From: Gemmatimonadota bacterium
GTDB taxonomy: Bacteria; Latescibacterota; UBA2968; GCA-2709665
Reading direction: 5' to 3'
NCBI GenBank assembly: GCA_028877215.1
Contig: JAPPFJ010000008.1
Coordinates: forward strand, 62,001-126,000
DNA length: 64,000 nt
Part shown: positions 45,951 to 54,242 of the stretch, one piece after another
Position numbering within the stretch: position 1 is the stretch's first letter
How the letters are laid out: each line of letters begins with the position of its first letter
Notes under the pieces: generated by a model
Databases searched by the model: none
What the model was told of the DNA's origin: nothing
Seen by the model: the letters and a program-made list of their open reading frames with translations, nothing else
Made by a program: the position numbers and the translations under genes

Positions 45951-48578
45951 ATGCCAGTGCGGCCAGATTCGGTCGTCAACTTCTGCAAAAAGGTGTTGCC
46001 GCTCCTGCACGCAAAGACGGACGGCAAACGGGTTCTGGATGACGTGCGCGCCGTCGTGAAAACGGACAGATGGAATTCGTTCGACCGCTTTAAAGAAACC
46101 ACCGAATACCTGGTGAGCGGTTACGAGAACTCGGGCGCGAAGGCGGAAGTGCATACCATGCGCACTGGAGGATCCATAGGATCGGGGCGATGGATTATCC
46201 ATAAAGCCGCAGACGTGCGCTCGGCGACGATGGACGTGATTCGTCCGGTAAAGAAGCGTATTCTGGACTACAGGGAGAATCCCTGGCACGTCATTCAATG
46301 GAGCGACGCCACACCACCGGGTGGAATGGAGAACGAGTTGGCAGTCGTGGATTCCAGGGAAGCCCTGAACCGAGTTCCCCGCGGCGGGCTGGGCGGAAAG
46401 GTGGTTCTCACGCGAATGGACCCGCGCGGAATGTTGCGGTCTTTCGCGGAAGCCGGCGCCGCGGGGGTGGTTACGGATCATCCGGTCCCGAACCTGCCCA
46501 ACGCGACCGCATGGACGAAATTCGGGTGGGGAGGCGTGCCGATTCAGGACGCCGCGGTTCAGATGGTAGGCCTGGTGTTGTCGGAAAACCAGGGCAAGCG
46601 GCTGCGCCAGATGCTTCGCAAGCACGGCACACTGACAGTCCGGACCGACGTGGATATTCGGCATTATGCCGGTACTCACGATCAGGTGAGCGGCATTGTG
46701 CCGGGAACGGCAGACCCTCAGGATGAAGTGTGGGCGCTTGCGCACAGTGCCGAGCCGGGTGCGATCGACAACGCTTCCGGCGTTGCGCTGTGCCTGGAGA
46801 TCGCCCGCGTGCTCGAGGAGCTTATCGCAGCCGGTACGCTGGCACGGCCGCGGCGCACGATCCGGCTGTTGAATGCCTACGAGTGTCACGGGTTCTTCAA
46901 GTACCTGGAGGACACGCAGCGTCTGCAGACCCCTCTCGCGGGCGTCGTAATCGATTCTGTGGGAAGCAAGCCCTCGGTTTGCGGCGGCCGGATCGAGTGG
47001 CATGCCACGATTCCCATGTCTGCCGGTTTCGTGGACCGGTTGGGCGAGACGATTCTGAAGGAAACGCTCCGCCTTCGAAATCCCGGATACCGTCTGTTTA
47101 TGGAGCCATTTCAACCCACGTCGGATACGCTCATCGGCGATCCGAAGTATGGGTTTCCGTGCCCCTGGCTCACGACGCATCACCACAAGCGCGGGCGGGG
47201 ATTCGACGCCTATCATTCATCCGCGGACACACCGGGTCTGCTGAGCACGAGGGGGCTGGCTGCCTGCGCGACGGCCATGGCGGGTTATCTGTACTGGCTG
47301 GCAGACGCGGGTACCGGAGAAATTCTCGACGTCGCCGCCGCGGAAACCACGCGCACGATCAGGCGGCTGAGAAGGGGGAGCCCCTCGGTCGCACAGGTCG
47401 AATACGAACGCGAGCAGCACAGGGTCATCCTGGAGAAACTTGAACGCTGGATGTGGGGCGGTTTGCGGCCGGACGTCCTGGAACGGTTCGCCGACCACGA
47501 GAGGGAAGTACGGGAAGCCGCCCGGGCCGCGTCTAAAGGCAAAAGAAGAAAGCGTCTCAGACGCGTTGAAGGAGGGGGCCGGATACCGAGACGCACCCGT
47601 GTGTTGTCGCCCATCGGTGAGAATACGCCTCCGGAGATCGGCAGCCGGATCAGCGGGACGGGCCTTTCACCCTGGGCGCTGTTCTGGGCGGACGGCCACC
47701 GGACCCTCCACGAGATTTCGCAGGCCGTGGCGTGCGAGACCGGGAACTCGGTCAGGATGGAGGGCGTCGTCGCATATTTCGAAGCCCACGCCGAACTGGG
47801 ATACGTGGAACTTATCGAGGAATCGGAGCGGGTGACGCGCGAGGGCTTGGTGAAGGACCTCAACGCGCTTGGCCTGGCCCGGGGCATGGACGTTATGGTG
47901 CATAGTTCCCTGTCATCGATCGGCCACGTGGTCGGCGGCGCGGATGCCGTGATCGAGGCGCTGCTCGCGGTGATCGGAAAGCGCGGCACGCTGATGATGC
48001 CGTCGTTTAATCACCGGGCCGCAAAGGTGTACAATCCAATGACGACGCCGACGACCAACGGCGCGATCCCGGATGCGTTATGGCGGCGCCCGGACGCGGT
48101 CAGAAGCGATCATCCCACGCACGCCGTGGCAGCCGTGGGACCACGGGCGGAGGCCTTCTGCAGGGACCATAGCAAAAAGGGGCTCTGGACTCCGGACAGT
48201 CCGATCGGCCAATTCGTGCACGGAAACGGGCACATCGTGCTGCTCGGTGTCGACCACAACGCCACGACAGCCTACCACGTGGCGGAATTATCGGTGCCCT
48301 GCGGCTGTATCGATCCGTTCGGCAATACCTATCGTGTGGTGTCAGCCGACGGCAACGCGCGCCGGGTCAGGGGGCTGGCGTTCAGGTCCGCGCTATGCCC
48401 GGTGCCGCCGGGCAAACTGAACAGGGCGCTGGATCGCAGGGGCAGCCAACGCCGCGGAAAGGTGGGTAAGGCGGACTCGATCTTCGTACCGGCATTGGAG
48501 GTCTGGAAGGCGCGCCGGGATCATCTCAGGCGCGTCTGTCCGACGTGCGAAATCAAGCCCGCAATCGTGGCGCGATAG
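45951..48578 (+). CDS. Fusion of M28-type aminopeptidase-like domain and AAC(3)-like acetyltransferase
   Basis: An 875-residue protein without signal peptide. Residues ~1-450 resemble M28/DUF4910 peptidases: a PA-like insertion (about 130-230), AHSAEPGAIDNASG near 264-277 with the His and bridging Asp, YECHG near 310 for the Glu, and HHHKRGRGFDAYHSSADT near 410. Residues ~545-620 are a small winged-helix-like domain (FWADGHRTLHEISQAV, FEAHAELGYVELIEE). Residues ~630-875 match aminoglycoside N3-acetyltransferases (Antibiotic_NAT): GMDVMVHSSLSSIG, GTLMMPSFNH, HPTHAVAAVGPRAE, HIVLLGVDHNATTAYHVAE. One chain may deblock one amine and acetylate another. Resistance is not implied. Confidence 0.78.
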   Translation: MPVRPDSVVNFCKKVLPLLHAKTDGKRVLDDVRAVVKTDRWNSFDRFKETTEYLVSGYENSGAKAEVHTMRTGGSIGSGRWIIHKAADVRSATMDVIRPVKKRILDYRENPWHVIQWSDATPPGGMENELAVVDSREALNRVPRGGLGGKVVLTRMDPRGMLRSFAEAGAAGVVTDHPVPNLPNATAWTKFGWGGVPIQDAAVQMVGLVLSENQGKRLRQMLRKHGTLTVRTDVDIRHYAGTHDQVSGIVPGTADPQDEVWALAHSAEPGAIDNASGVALCLEIARVLEELIAAGTLARPRRTIRLLNAYECHGFFKYLEDTQRLQTPLAGVVIDSVGSKPSVCGGRIEWHATIPMSAGFVDRLGETILKETLRLRNPGYRLFMEPFQPTSDTLIGDPKYGFPCPWLTTHHHKRGRGFDAYHSSADTPGLLSTRGLAACATAMAGYLYWLADAGTGEILDVAAAETTRTIRRLRRGSPSVAQVEYEREQHRVILEKLERWMWGGLRPDVLERFADHEREVREAARAASKGKRRKRLRRVEGGGRIPRRTRVLSPIGENTPPEIGSRISGTGLSPWALFWADGHRTLHEISQAVACETGNSVRMEGVVAYFEAHAELGYVELIEESERVTREGLVKDLNALGLARGMDVMVHSSLSSIGHVVGGADAVIEALLAVIGKRGTLMMPSFNHRAAKVYNPMTTPTTNGAIPDALWRRPDAVRSDHPTHAVAAVGPRAEAFCRDHSKKGLWTPDSPIGQFVHGNGHIVLLGVDHNATTAYHVAELSVPCGCIDPFGNTYRVVSADGNARRVRGLAFRSALCPVPPGKLNRALDRRGSQRRGKVGKADSIFVPALEVWKARRDHLRRVCPTCEIKPAIVAR

Positions 48579-48613
48579 AAGTGCACTCCGGCACCGGGAG
48601 AGAGTTGTCCGCG

Positions 48614-49909
48614 ATGAATACTACGCGATCCAGAGCGCTTTTCGATGCGAGTTCCCGCTACCTCGCAATGGGCGTTTCTTCCGGCATGAGGCGCGCCGTG
48701 ACCTCGCCGCCGCTATTCTTCGAGCGGGCGGAGGGGCCCTATTACTACGACGTGGACGGGAACCGATTGCTGGACTACACACTGGCATGGGGGCCGTTGA
48801 TCCTGGGGTCGAACCACCCGGCGCTGAACGCGGCCGTGACAGCGGCAATCCGGAATTCATACACACTGGGCGCCCAGCATCCGGGTGAGGTTGCGTTCGC
48901 GAAACTGCTCGTGGAAACACTTCCGGGCGTGGATCAGGTGGTTTTTTCCAATACGGGTTCCGAGGCCGTACAGGTGGCGCTTCGGCTCGCCCGCGCGGCG
49001 ACCGGACGGACCAGATTCGTCAAATTCGAGGGGCACTACCACGGCTGGTTGAACAATATCCTGGTGAGCTACCACGAATCCGACGAAGCGCTTGGCGCCC
49101 CGGAGGCTCCCCGGGTCGTGGCCGCGTGCGGCGGCCAGCCGGAGGCGGAGTTCTCGGAGACCATAACGCTTCCGTGGAACCGCCTGGACCTGCTGGAAGA
49201 CCTGTTCGCAAGACGTGGCGCGGAAATCGCAGCGGTGATATCCGAGCCGGTGCTGGCCAACTCCGGATCCATTATGCCCGCGGAGGGATTCCTGCATGGG
49301 ATGGTCGAACTGTGCCGGAACAACGGCGCGGTTTCGATATTCGACGAGGTTATTACAGGGTTCCGTCTTGCCCTTGGCGGCGCGAGGGAATACTTCGACG
49401 TCATCCCCGATCTGTCGGTCTACGCCAAGGCCCTGGCCGGCGGATTCACGCTTTCCGCCGTGGCGGGGTCGCGGAGGATGTTCGACGTGCTCCGGGACGG
49501 CGCGACGATCCACGCCGGGACGTATAACGGGAGCACGGTCAATCTTGCCGCCGGGCTTGCGACGGTAAAGATCCTGAGCGCTGATCCCCGTGCCTTCCAA
49601 CAGATGCATGAGCATGGGTACGCGATTCGGCAGACGATCGAAGCAGCTGCGGCTGCCCGGGGAATACCGCTGTGCATATCGGGAGCAGGTACCGTCTTCA
49701 ACGTTCACTTTGGCGTTCATACACCGCCAGTGCATTATCGGGAACTGAAGGCTTCGGACATGGCGCTTTACACGCGGTTCCGGGCCGGCATGCTGGACGA
49801 GGGCATTCAGTTGTTGCCCGATGGCCGCTGGTACGTGGGCCTGACCCATGGCGAGGAGGAACTGAATCTGGTGCGTGTGGCGGTCCGCTCGGTCGTCGCG
49901 GACCTGTAG
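48614..49909 (+). CDS. Class III aminotransferase (glutamate-1-semialdehyde aminomutase-like)
   Basis: A 431-residue PLP enzyme starting MNTTRSRALFDASSRYLAMG after GGGAGAGAG. VFSNTGSEAVQVALRLARA, KFEGHYHGW, IFDEVITGFR and YAKALAGGF (PLP Lys) are the subgroup III signatures, close to HemL. As the fourth gene of an operon with GH20-like, Ldh2 and M28-AAC genes it is probably a pathway aminotransferase or aminomutase rather than the housekeeping HemL, but no hem genes are present to test this. The stop codon overlaps TAGTGTTCTGTC, identical to the end of the repeat at 60652. Confidence 0.88.
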   Translation: MNTTRSRALFDASSRYLAMGVSSGMRRAVTSPPLFFERAEGPYYYDVDGNRLLDYTLAWGPLILGSNHPALNAAVTAAIRNSYTLGAQHPGEVAFAKLLVETLPGVDQVVFSNTGSEAVQVALRLARAATGRTRFVKFEGHYHGWLNNILVSYHESDEALGAPEAPRVVAACGGQPEAEFSETITLPWNRLDLLEDLFARRGAEIAAVISEPVLANSGSIMPAEGFLHGMVELCRNNGAVSIFDEVITGFRLALGGAREYFDVIPDLSVYAKALAGGFTLSAVAGSRRMFDVLRDGATIHAGTYNGSTVNLAAGLATVKILSADPRAFQQMHEHGYAIRQTIEAAAAARGIPLCISGAGTVFNVHFGVHTPPVHYRELKASDMALYTRFRAGMLDEGIQLLPDGRWYVGLTHGEEELNLVRVAVRSVVADL

Positions 49910-49943
49910 TGTTCTGTCTGCCTCTTCTGCACGGTCAAAAGCC

Positions 49944-49972
49944 TTGACAATGGATGGGCGTTATGGTAAAAT
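49944..49972 (+). promoter_or_regulatory. Promoter of the UVR-motif gene and hflX
   Basis: TTGACA (49944-49949), 17 bases, TAAAAT (49967-49972): a near-consensus sigma-70 promoter, 64 bases before the start codon. Confidence 0.85.
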
Positions 49973-50035
49973 CACAAAGGGTGCGGGATACCCGTGTTAT
50001 TCCACGTTCAGACGGGAATCCGGAGGATAACGTAT

Positions 50036-50812
50036 ATGGGGATGGACGACATTCAGCCACTTCTGGACAGTTGGCCGTACGAGCCCGACAAACTCTGTGT
50101 GAGGAGAATCACGGGGACGGACGGCAAGGAGAAGATCCAACTCCGGGTGGAAATGGGAATCCTGCAGATGGAAGTCGCCGGTCGCCCGGACGGGCAGCGC
50201 CCTCACGGTCATGAGTCTCTGCTCCACTATTACAAGGAGAAAGCGGGGGTGGCGTTGCGGGACTCGAAGTCATTCAATCTGGACCCCGATGTCTGTCTTA
50301 CGCTCCAGGTTGAAGGGCTCCAGTACTACCACCGGCGGATCAGCTTTCTGGAACTCGGCGAGTATCGTCTTGCCCAGGCGGATGCTCAGCGAAACCTCGA
50401 CATGTTCGACTTCGTCAAGGAATTCGCGCGTGAAGAAGAAGACAGCATGGTTCTTGAGCAGTACAGACCATTCGTAATCGGGCACCGTGTACGTGCGGTG
50501 GTTCTTCAGGAATTGGAGGCTGAAGAATTCGATAGAGCGCTTCTGGAAATCAACAACGGCATTGAGGAGATCCAGGGCTTTTTCAAAGAGTACGATCGAC
50601 CCGACCTGGTGGAAGACAGCGAAGAGGTCGTCTTCTTGAAGGAGTGGGCGGAAGAGATCCGAAAGGATCGGCCAAGGCCCCTTTTTCAAGACCTTAAGGA
50701 ACAACTCAGCGAGGCTGTTGCCATTGAAGATTTCGAACGCGCCGCCCAGCTTCGCGATCAGCTTCAGGCGCTTGCCCCCGTGGCAGAACGACAGGCGCGA
50801 TCCCGCAAATAA
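50036..50812 (+). CDS. UvrB/UvrC-motif protein of unknown function
   Basis: A 258-residue protein starting MGMDDIQPLLDSWPYEPDK behind GGAGG. The body (about 20-190) contains IQLRVEMGILQMEVAGRPDG and YHRRISFLELGEYRLAQADAQRN, a recurring but uncharacterised acidic helical domain. The C-terminus (LKEQLSEAVAIEDFERAAQL and RDQLQAL) is a UVR motif, a helical hairpin used for protein contacts in UvrB, UvrC and McsA. It lacks the zinc fingers of McsA and has no enzyme motif. It probably shares a transcript with hflX. Confidence 0.75.
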   Translation: MGMDDIQPLLDSWPYEPDKLCVRRITGTDGKEKIQLRVEMGILQMEVAGRPDGQRPHGHESLLHYYKEKAGVALRDSKSFNLDPDVCLTLQVEGLQYYHRRISFLELGEYRLAQADAQRNLDMFDFVKEFAREEEDSMVLEQYRPFVIGHRVRAVVLQELEAEEFDRALLEINNGIEEIQGFFKEYDRPDLVEDSEEVVFLKEWAEEIRKDRPRPLFQDLKEQLSEAVAIEDFERAAQLRDQLQALAPVAERQARSRK

Positions 50813-50859
50813 GTCAGGCGACCTGCGCGCATTTGAACGTCAGGGAGGAGATGCATCTA

Positions 50860-52161
50860 TTGGCGGTGCATGAAGTAATCACCAGGGAGGAGCCGGAACG
50901 CGCGATTCTGGTGGGAATGGCGCTTTCGGGCGATGTCTCCTGGGATGCGAACGACACGTTGAATGAACTTGCGTTGCTCGCGGATACGGCGGGTGCGCAG
51001 GTCGTGGACCGGATGGTGCAGGAGCGAGATAGCATCGATCCGGCTTTTTTTATCGGTCGGGGCAAGGCTGAGGAACTTGCGCTCCGCGTAAAACAACTCA
51101 ATGCGCAACTGGTGATTTTTGACGATGACCTGTCACCCGCCCAGTTCAAGAATCTCGAAGAACTCGCGGGAGTCAATGTAATCGACAGGAGCCGGCTGAT
51201 TCTGGATATATTCGCCGGCAGGGCAAAAACGCGTGAATCACAGACACAGGTGGAGTTGGCGCAGCTCAACTATCTGTTGCCGCGACTGACGCGTCGATGG
51301 ACGCATCTGTCGCGCCAGGCCGGCCACGGCGGAACAACGGGCGGGATCGGAACACGGGGGCCGGGGGAGACTCAGCTGGAGGTCGACCGCCGGGCGCTGC
51401 GGAGCCGGATCGGGGTACTGACCAGAGCGCTGAACCGGATTTCCCGGAGGCGCGTACTCGGGCGTAAACAGCGTACCGATACGTTTCGTATCTCCCTGGT
51501 GGGTTATACGAATGCAGGCAAGTCTACATTGATGCGCGCACTTTCAGGCGCCGACGTTCTGGTGGAAGACCGCTTGTTCGCAACGCTGGACTCCACGACC
51601 CGCCGGGTATATCTGGGGTATAATCGTGAGGTCTTGCTTACCGATACGGTCGGCTTCATTCGAAAGCTCCCTCATCACCTTGTCGCATCGTTCAGAAGCA
51701 CCCTCGAAGAGGCGGTGGACGCGGACATGTTACTGCACGTTGTCGACGTCGGTCATCGCAGGTGCGAGGACCAGATTGCGGCAGTGTATGAAACGCTTCA
51801 GGGTCTGGGCATCGCGGAGTACCCCACATTGATGGCGTTCAACAAGATCGACCGGTTTGACGACCCGGTAATTCAGCGACGTCTGCAGGCCCGGTTTCCG
51901 GATGGCGTCTGGGTCTCCGCAAAGGAAGCCCTGGGCCTGGACGAACTGCGATTGGCGATTTACGACCGACTTGAGGGCCAGCGCTCGGTGATGCATCTTT
52001 GCATTCCACAGGCTGAAGGCAAGCTCCTTTCGGAACTGCATCGGGTGGGCGAAATCCTGAATACGGCATATGAACGAAACGATGTGTTGCTGGAGATTAA
52101 ACTGAGCCACCAGAATGCCAGGCGGCTCCTGCCTGATGGAAGGTTCCGGATCAAACGGTAA
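50860..52161 (+). CDS. hflX: GTPase HflX
   Basis: A ribosome-associated GTPase with the N-terminal HflX domain (FFIGRGKAEEL, DDDLSPAQFKNLE, VIDRSRLILDIFAGRAKT), the conserved linker GGIGTRGPGETQLEVDRR, and the G domain GYTNAGKST, DTVGFIRKLPHHLV and NKID. It splits stalled or hibernating ribosomes, notably in heat stress. The frame starts at TTG 50833, but GGGAGGAG at 50843-50850 best serves the TTG at 50860 (433 residues). The ATG at 50851 touches the SD. An inverted-repeat element abuts the stop codon. Confidence 0.93.
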   Translation: MAVHEVITREEPERAILVGMALSGDVSWDANDTLNELALLADTAGAQVVDRMVQERDSIDPAFFIGRGKAEELALRVKQLNAQLVIFDDDLSPAQFKNLEELAGVNVIDRSRLILDIFAGRAKTRESQTQVELAQLNYLLPRLTRRWTHLSRQAGHGGTTGGIGTRGPGETQLEVDRRALRSRIGVLTRALNRISRRRVLGRKQRTDTFRISLVGYTNAGKSTLMRALSGADVLVEDRLFATLDSTTRRVYLGYNREVLLTDTVGFIRKLPHHLVASFRSTLEEAVDADMLLHVVDVGHRRCEDQIAAVYETLQGLGIAEYPTLMAFNKIDRFDDPVIQRRLQARFPDGVWVSAKEALGLDELRLAIYDRLEGQRSVMHLCIPQAEGKLLSELHRVGEILNTAYERNDVLLEIKLSHQNARRLLPDGRFRIKR

Positions 52162-52307
52162 CAGTCCGTTGATAAAGTCGCTCTGCAGGCGAGGCCGAAG
52201 ACAAGGCGCGCAACCGGGTCCCATCCTGCGATTCGGCGCGTGAGCGCAACGCAGTATTTCGACCGCAAGGGCCGGCCGTAGCCCGGATGGGCTTTTTCAA
52301 CGGGCTG
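52162..52307. mobile_element. MITE-like element with terminal inverted repeats
   Basis: CAGTCCGTTGATAAAG at the left end and CAGCCCGTTGAAAAAG read inward from the right end match at 14 of 16 positions. The 146-base interior is non-coding. It starts one base after the hflX stop codon. A degenerate relative of the interior lies at 31830-31920. No transposase is encoded. Confidence 0.65.
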
Positions 52308-52394
52308 CTTAGCTAAAGATCGAGACGTAAGGAGATATTCCGGTTCGACCGCCGGATTGCGGCATGGCAACTCGAATCGCGGGAAAATGACAAA

Positions 52395-52431
52395 GGCGTT
52401 TGCGGGAAGGAACCGCAAACGCCAGTTTTTT
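52395..52431. terminator. Terminator between hflX and bactofilin genes
   Basis: GGCGTTTGCGG (52395-52405), seven-base loop, CCGCAAACGCC (52413-52423), then AG and six T. It also lies just past the end of the convergent bactofilin gene. Confidence 0.9.
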
Positions 52432-52448
52432 AGGTACGCGCGAAATAT

Positions 52449-52868
52449 TCAGGCCGACGCCTCTTCTGTATCGGCAGATCCGACTTCCTCCGACTCGGCA
52501 ACCGGTGGCGGCTCGACTTCGTCCCCTGCGGTACACTTGCCCCTTATGATGGCGCCTTCTTCGACGACAATCGAACGTGCGGCGACGTCACCGTTGAAAA
52601 CGGCGCTGGCTTCCAGCTTGACGCTGCCTTCGGCTTCGAGATTGCCTGATACTTCCCCGCCTATCACAGCGTCCCTTACCCGGACGATTTCGGCTTCCAC
52701 TCTTCCGGAAGGCCCGATGACGAGGGTGCCGGAAGCATGCAACTCGCCCTTGAGCGTCCCGTCCAAACGGATGCTTTCTTCCGTTTTTACAAATCCTTCC
52801 ATTACCGTGTCTTTGCCGATCACCGTCTTGATGGCTTCCTGTTCCAGTTTCTGTTTAAACCCTAACAT
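52449..52868 (-). CDS. Bactofilin (polymer-forming cytoskeletal protein)
   Basis: A 139-residue protein. Repeating beta-helix rungs (IRLDGTLKGELHASGTLVIG, EAEIVRVRDAVIGGEVSGNL, KLEASAVFNGDVAARSIVVE) with a short polar N-terminal and an acidic, proline-rich C-terminal tail are typical of bactofilins. These polymerise without nucleotide and localise cell-wall enzymes. Bactofilin genes are commonly next to an M23 endopeptidase; here the upstream gene keeps only the membrane and coiled-coil part of such a protein. Confidence 0.93.
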   Translation of the reverse strand: MLGFKQKLEQEAIKTVIGKDTVMEGFVKTEESIRLDGTLKGELHASGTLVIGPSGRVEAEIVRVRDAVIGGEVSGNLEAEGSVKLEASAVFNGDVAARSIVVEEGAIIRGKCTAGDEVEPPPVAESEEVGSADTEEASA

Positions 52869-53012
52869 GACAATATCCGCTTCCGTGTATTTCCTCGTTC
52901 CGGCAGGTTGGTTATCTGACCGACATTCCGGTAAAAATCGGAATCTTCATGCTGACAGGTGGCGAACGATGCTACTGAAGGGCCCGGCGTATCGCAAACC
53001 AGGATTCCGAAT

Positions 53013-53459
53013 TTATCTTGAATCTATGGAATCGCGCGTTGATCCTGACGAGCGCTCAATTGCGCCGGGGACAGGCGCGCCTTCCTTTCCGTTCCCGGTC
53101 GAGCGCCCGGATGACCCGGGATTCGCGCGTGCGGCCGGCGCCAATTCGGAATCGGGCAACAGCATCTGACGCAGTTTCTGATCGGTTCCCTGGATTCGCT
53201 TCAGGGTTAACGCCAGTTCTTCTACACGGGCGACTTCCGCATTCAGCCTAGTGTTTTCTTCCTTGAGCGTTTGCGCCGTCTGTCTCCATTCCTGAATCTT
53301 CCAGATGAAGGCGAATTCCAGGACCAGTATGACAAGGAGCAGGATCAACGCGCCGGCCACCATCCTCAACGGCCAATAGCCGAACTTCAGGACGACAGTA
53401 CGCGAGCCGTCATAGGGGACAAAAAGGACCGACATCTCTCTGCGTCGTTGCCTGGCCAC
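53013..53459 (-). CDS. Membrane-anchored coiled-coil protein, resembling an M23 peptidase N-terminus without its LytM domain
   Basis: A 148-residue protein: a short cytoplasmic start (VLFVPYDGSRTVVLKFGYW), one membrane helix (about 30-55), a coiled coil (about 56-100, KEENTRLNAEVARVEELALT), then a polar Gly/Ser/Pro tail. This matches the first part of bactofilin-associated M23 (LytM) peptidases, but the ~100-residue peptidase domain is absent. Only 144 bases separate its stop from the bactofilin start, too little to hold the domain even after a frameshift. It may be a decayed gene or a pared-down membrane partner for the bactofilin. Confidence 0.65.
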   Translation of the reverse strand: MARQRRREMSVLFVPYDGSRTVVLKFGYWPLRMVAGALILLLVILVLEFAFIWKIQEWRQTAQTLKEENTRLNAEVARVEELALTLKRIQGTDQKLRQMLLPDSELAPAARANPGSSGRSTGNGKEGAPVPGAIERSSGSTRDSIDSR

Positions 53460-53719
53460 GCGATATGTCTCCCTTTCGGATGATCATGAGTCCGACGGTG
53501 CCACCGTCCGGTATCGTGGGGTCTCGCAACCACGTTACAGTTCGGGCGATGACGAAGAGTCGCGTCTCCGCGCTTTACCCGGTCCCGACACCCTGGCGGC
53601 GCACCATTGAGATTAGGTTCCGGATCAGTCTTTGTCAAGAGTTTTAAGACGCGGGCGCCGCCCGACAGTGGGATTCCAGATTAAGGACCGGGACCGACGC
53701 CCGGACCGCAGACTCGCGT

Positions 53720-53881
53720 TCATGCGCGTTTCTGCAGCAACCAGCCGGCCAGAAAAATCAGACCGCCGATGATGGCCAGGCGCAGCTCCCGGCCAATGTC
53801 TTCTTCGTACAGGCCGACGAAGAGACCGTACCCCATATATATCAAACCGGCAAGTTGAAGGGTGCGAGCAAGCATGCGCAT
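53720..53881 (-). CDS. Small two-helix membrane protein
   Basis: A 53-residue frame: MRMLARTLQLAGLIYMGYGL, then FVGLYEEDIGRELRLAIIGG and LIFLAGWLLQKRA. Two hydrophobic helices (about 8-24 and 35-49) are joined by an acidic loop, with basic ends, an arrangement seen in small inner-membrane proteins. A GGAGGAGG stretch lies about 20 bases upstream, rather far for an SD; the internal ATG at codon 3 is an alternative start. Function unknown. Confidence 0.6.
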   Translation of the reverse strand: MRMLARTLQLAGLIYMGYGLFVGLYEEDIGRELRLAIIGGLIFLAGWLLQKRA

Positions 53882-54031
53882 TGGACACCCCGTCCCCGCC
53901 TCCTCCCGTTACGTCCGCGTTTTGCGGAGTTGATACGGTGGAAGCCTTCCGATTACGTTCGAAACATCGAGAATTCCACGACTTAAAGTCAATAGTCCGG
54001 GTCGGCACCCTGGGAAAATCCGGCGGCAGAT

Positions 54032-54089
54032 GGTATTCTGCCCTGGTACCAGATTGGCGAACGGCGAGGTGTTTTTGGGGACGGGACAC
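54032..54089. repeat. Short inverted-repeat element (second copy of the 17584 type)
   Basis: TATTCTGCCCTGG ... AGATTGGCGAACGG ... GTTTTTGGGGACGGGACACC lines up along its whole length with 17585-17640, allowing a one-base gap. Flanking bases differ. It lies in a ~360-base gap (53882-54242) where I see no gene; a CGAAAGCCGA/TCGGCTTTCG hairpin follows at 54122-54153. Confidence 0.65.
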
Positions 54090-54242
54090 CAGATCGACGT
54101 GATTATCCGGATACGGCAAATGCGAAAGCCGACATCCTGAGATATCGGCTTTCGGCTGCGTGGTTCGCCATCGGCAGTCTTGCCGGCCGGCAACCCCGTT
54201 CCCGTCTGCGCGGGGTTATTTGTATGCGCACAAACGGGGACC

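Noticed and set aside
45951-48578. Aminoglycoside resistance gene
   Set aside because: The AAC(3)-like domain is part of a fusion in a metabolic operon; many family members do not act on antibiotics.
53625-54119. 164-codon minus-strand frame over the small membrane protein gene and a repeat
   Set aside because: Low-complexity translation with no motif; it spans the repeat at 54032 and conflicts with the better 53-residue frame.
54122-54153. Terminator hairpin CGAAAGCCGA/TCGGCTTTCG
   Set aside because: The stem is good but no T-run follows on either strand.
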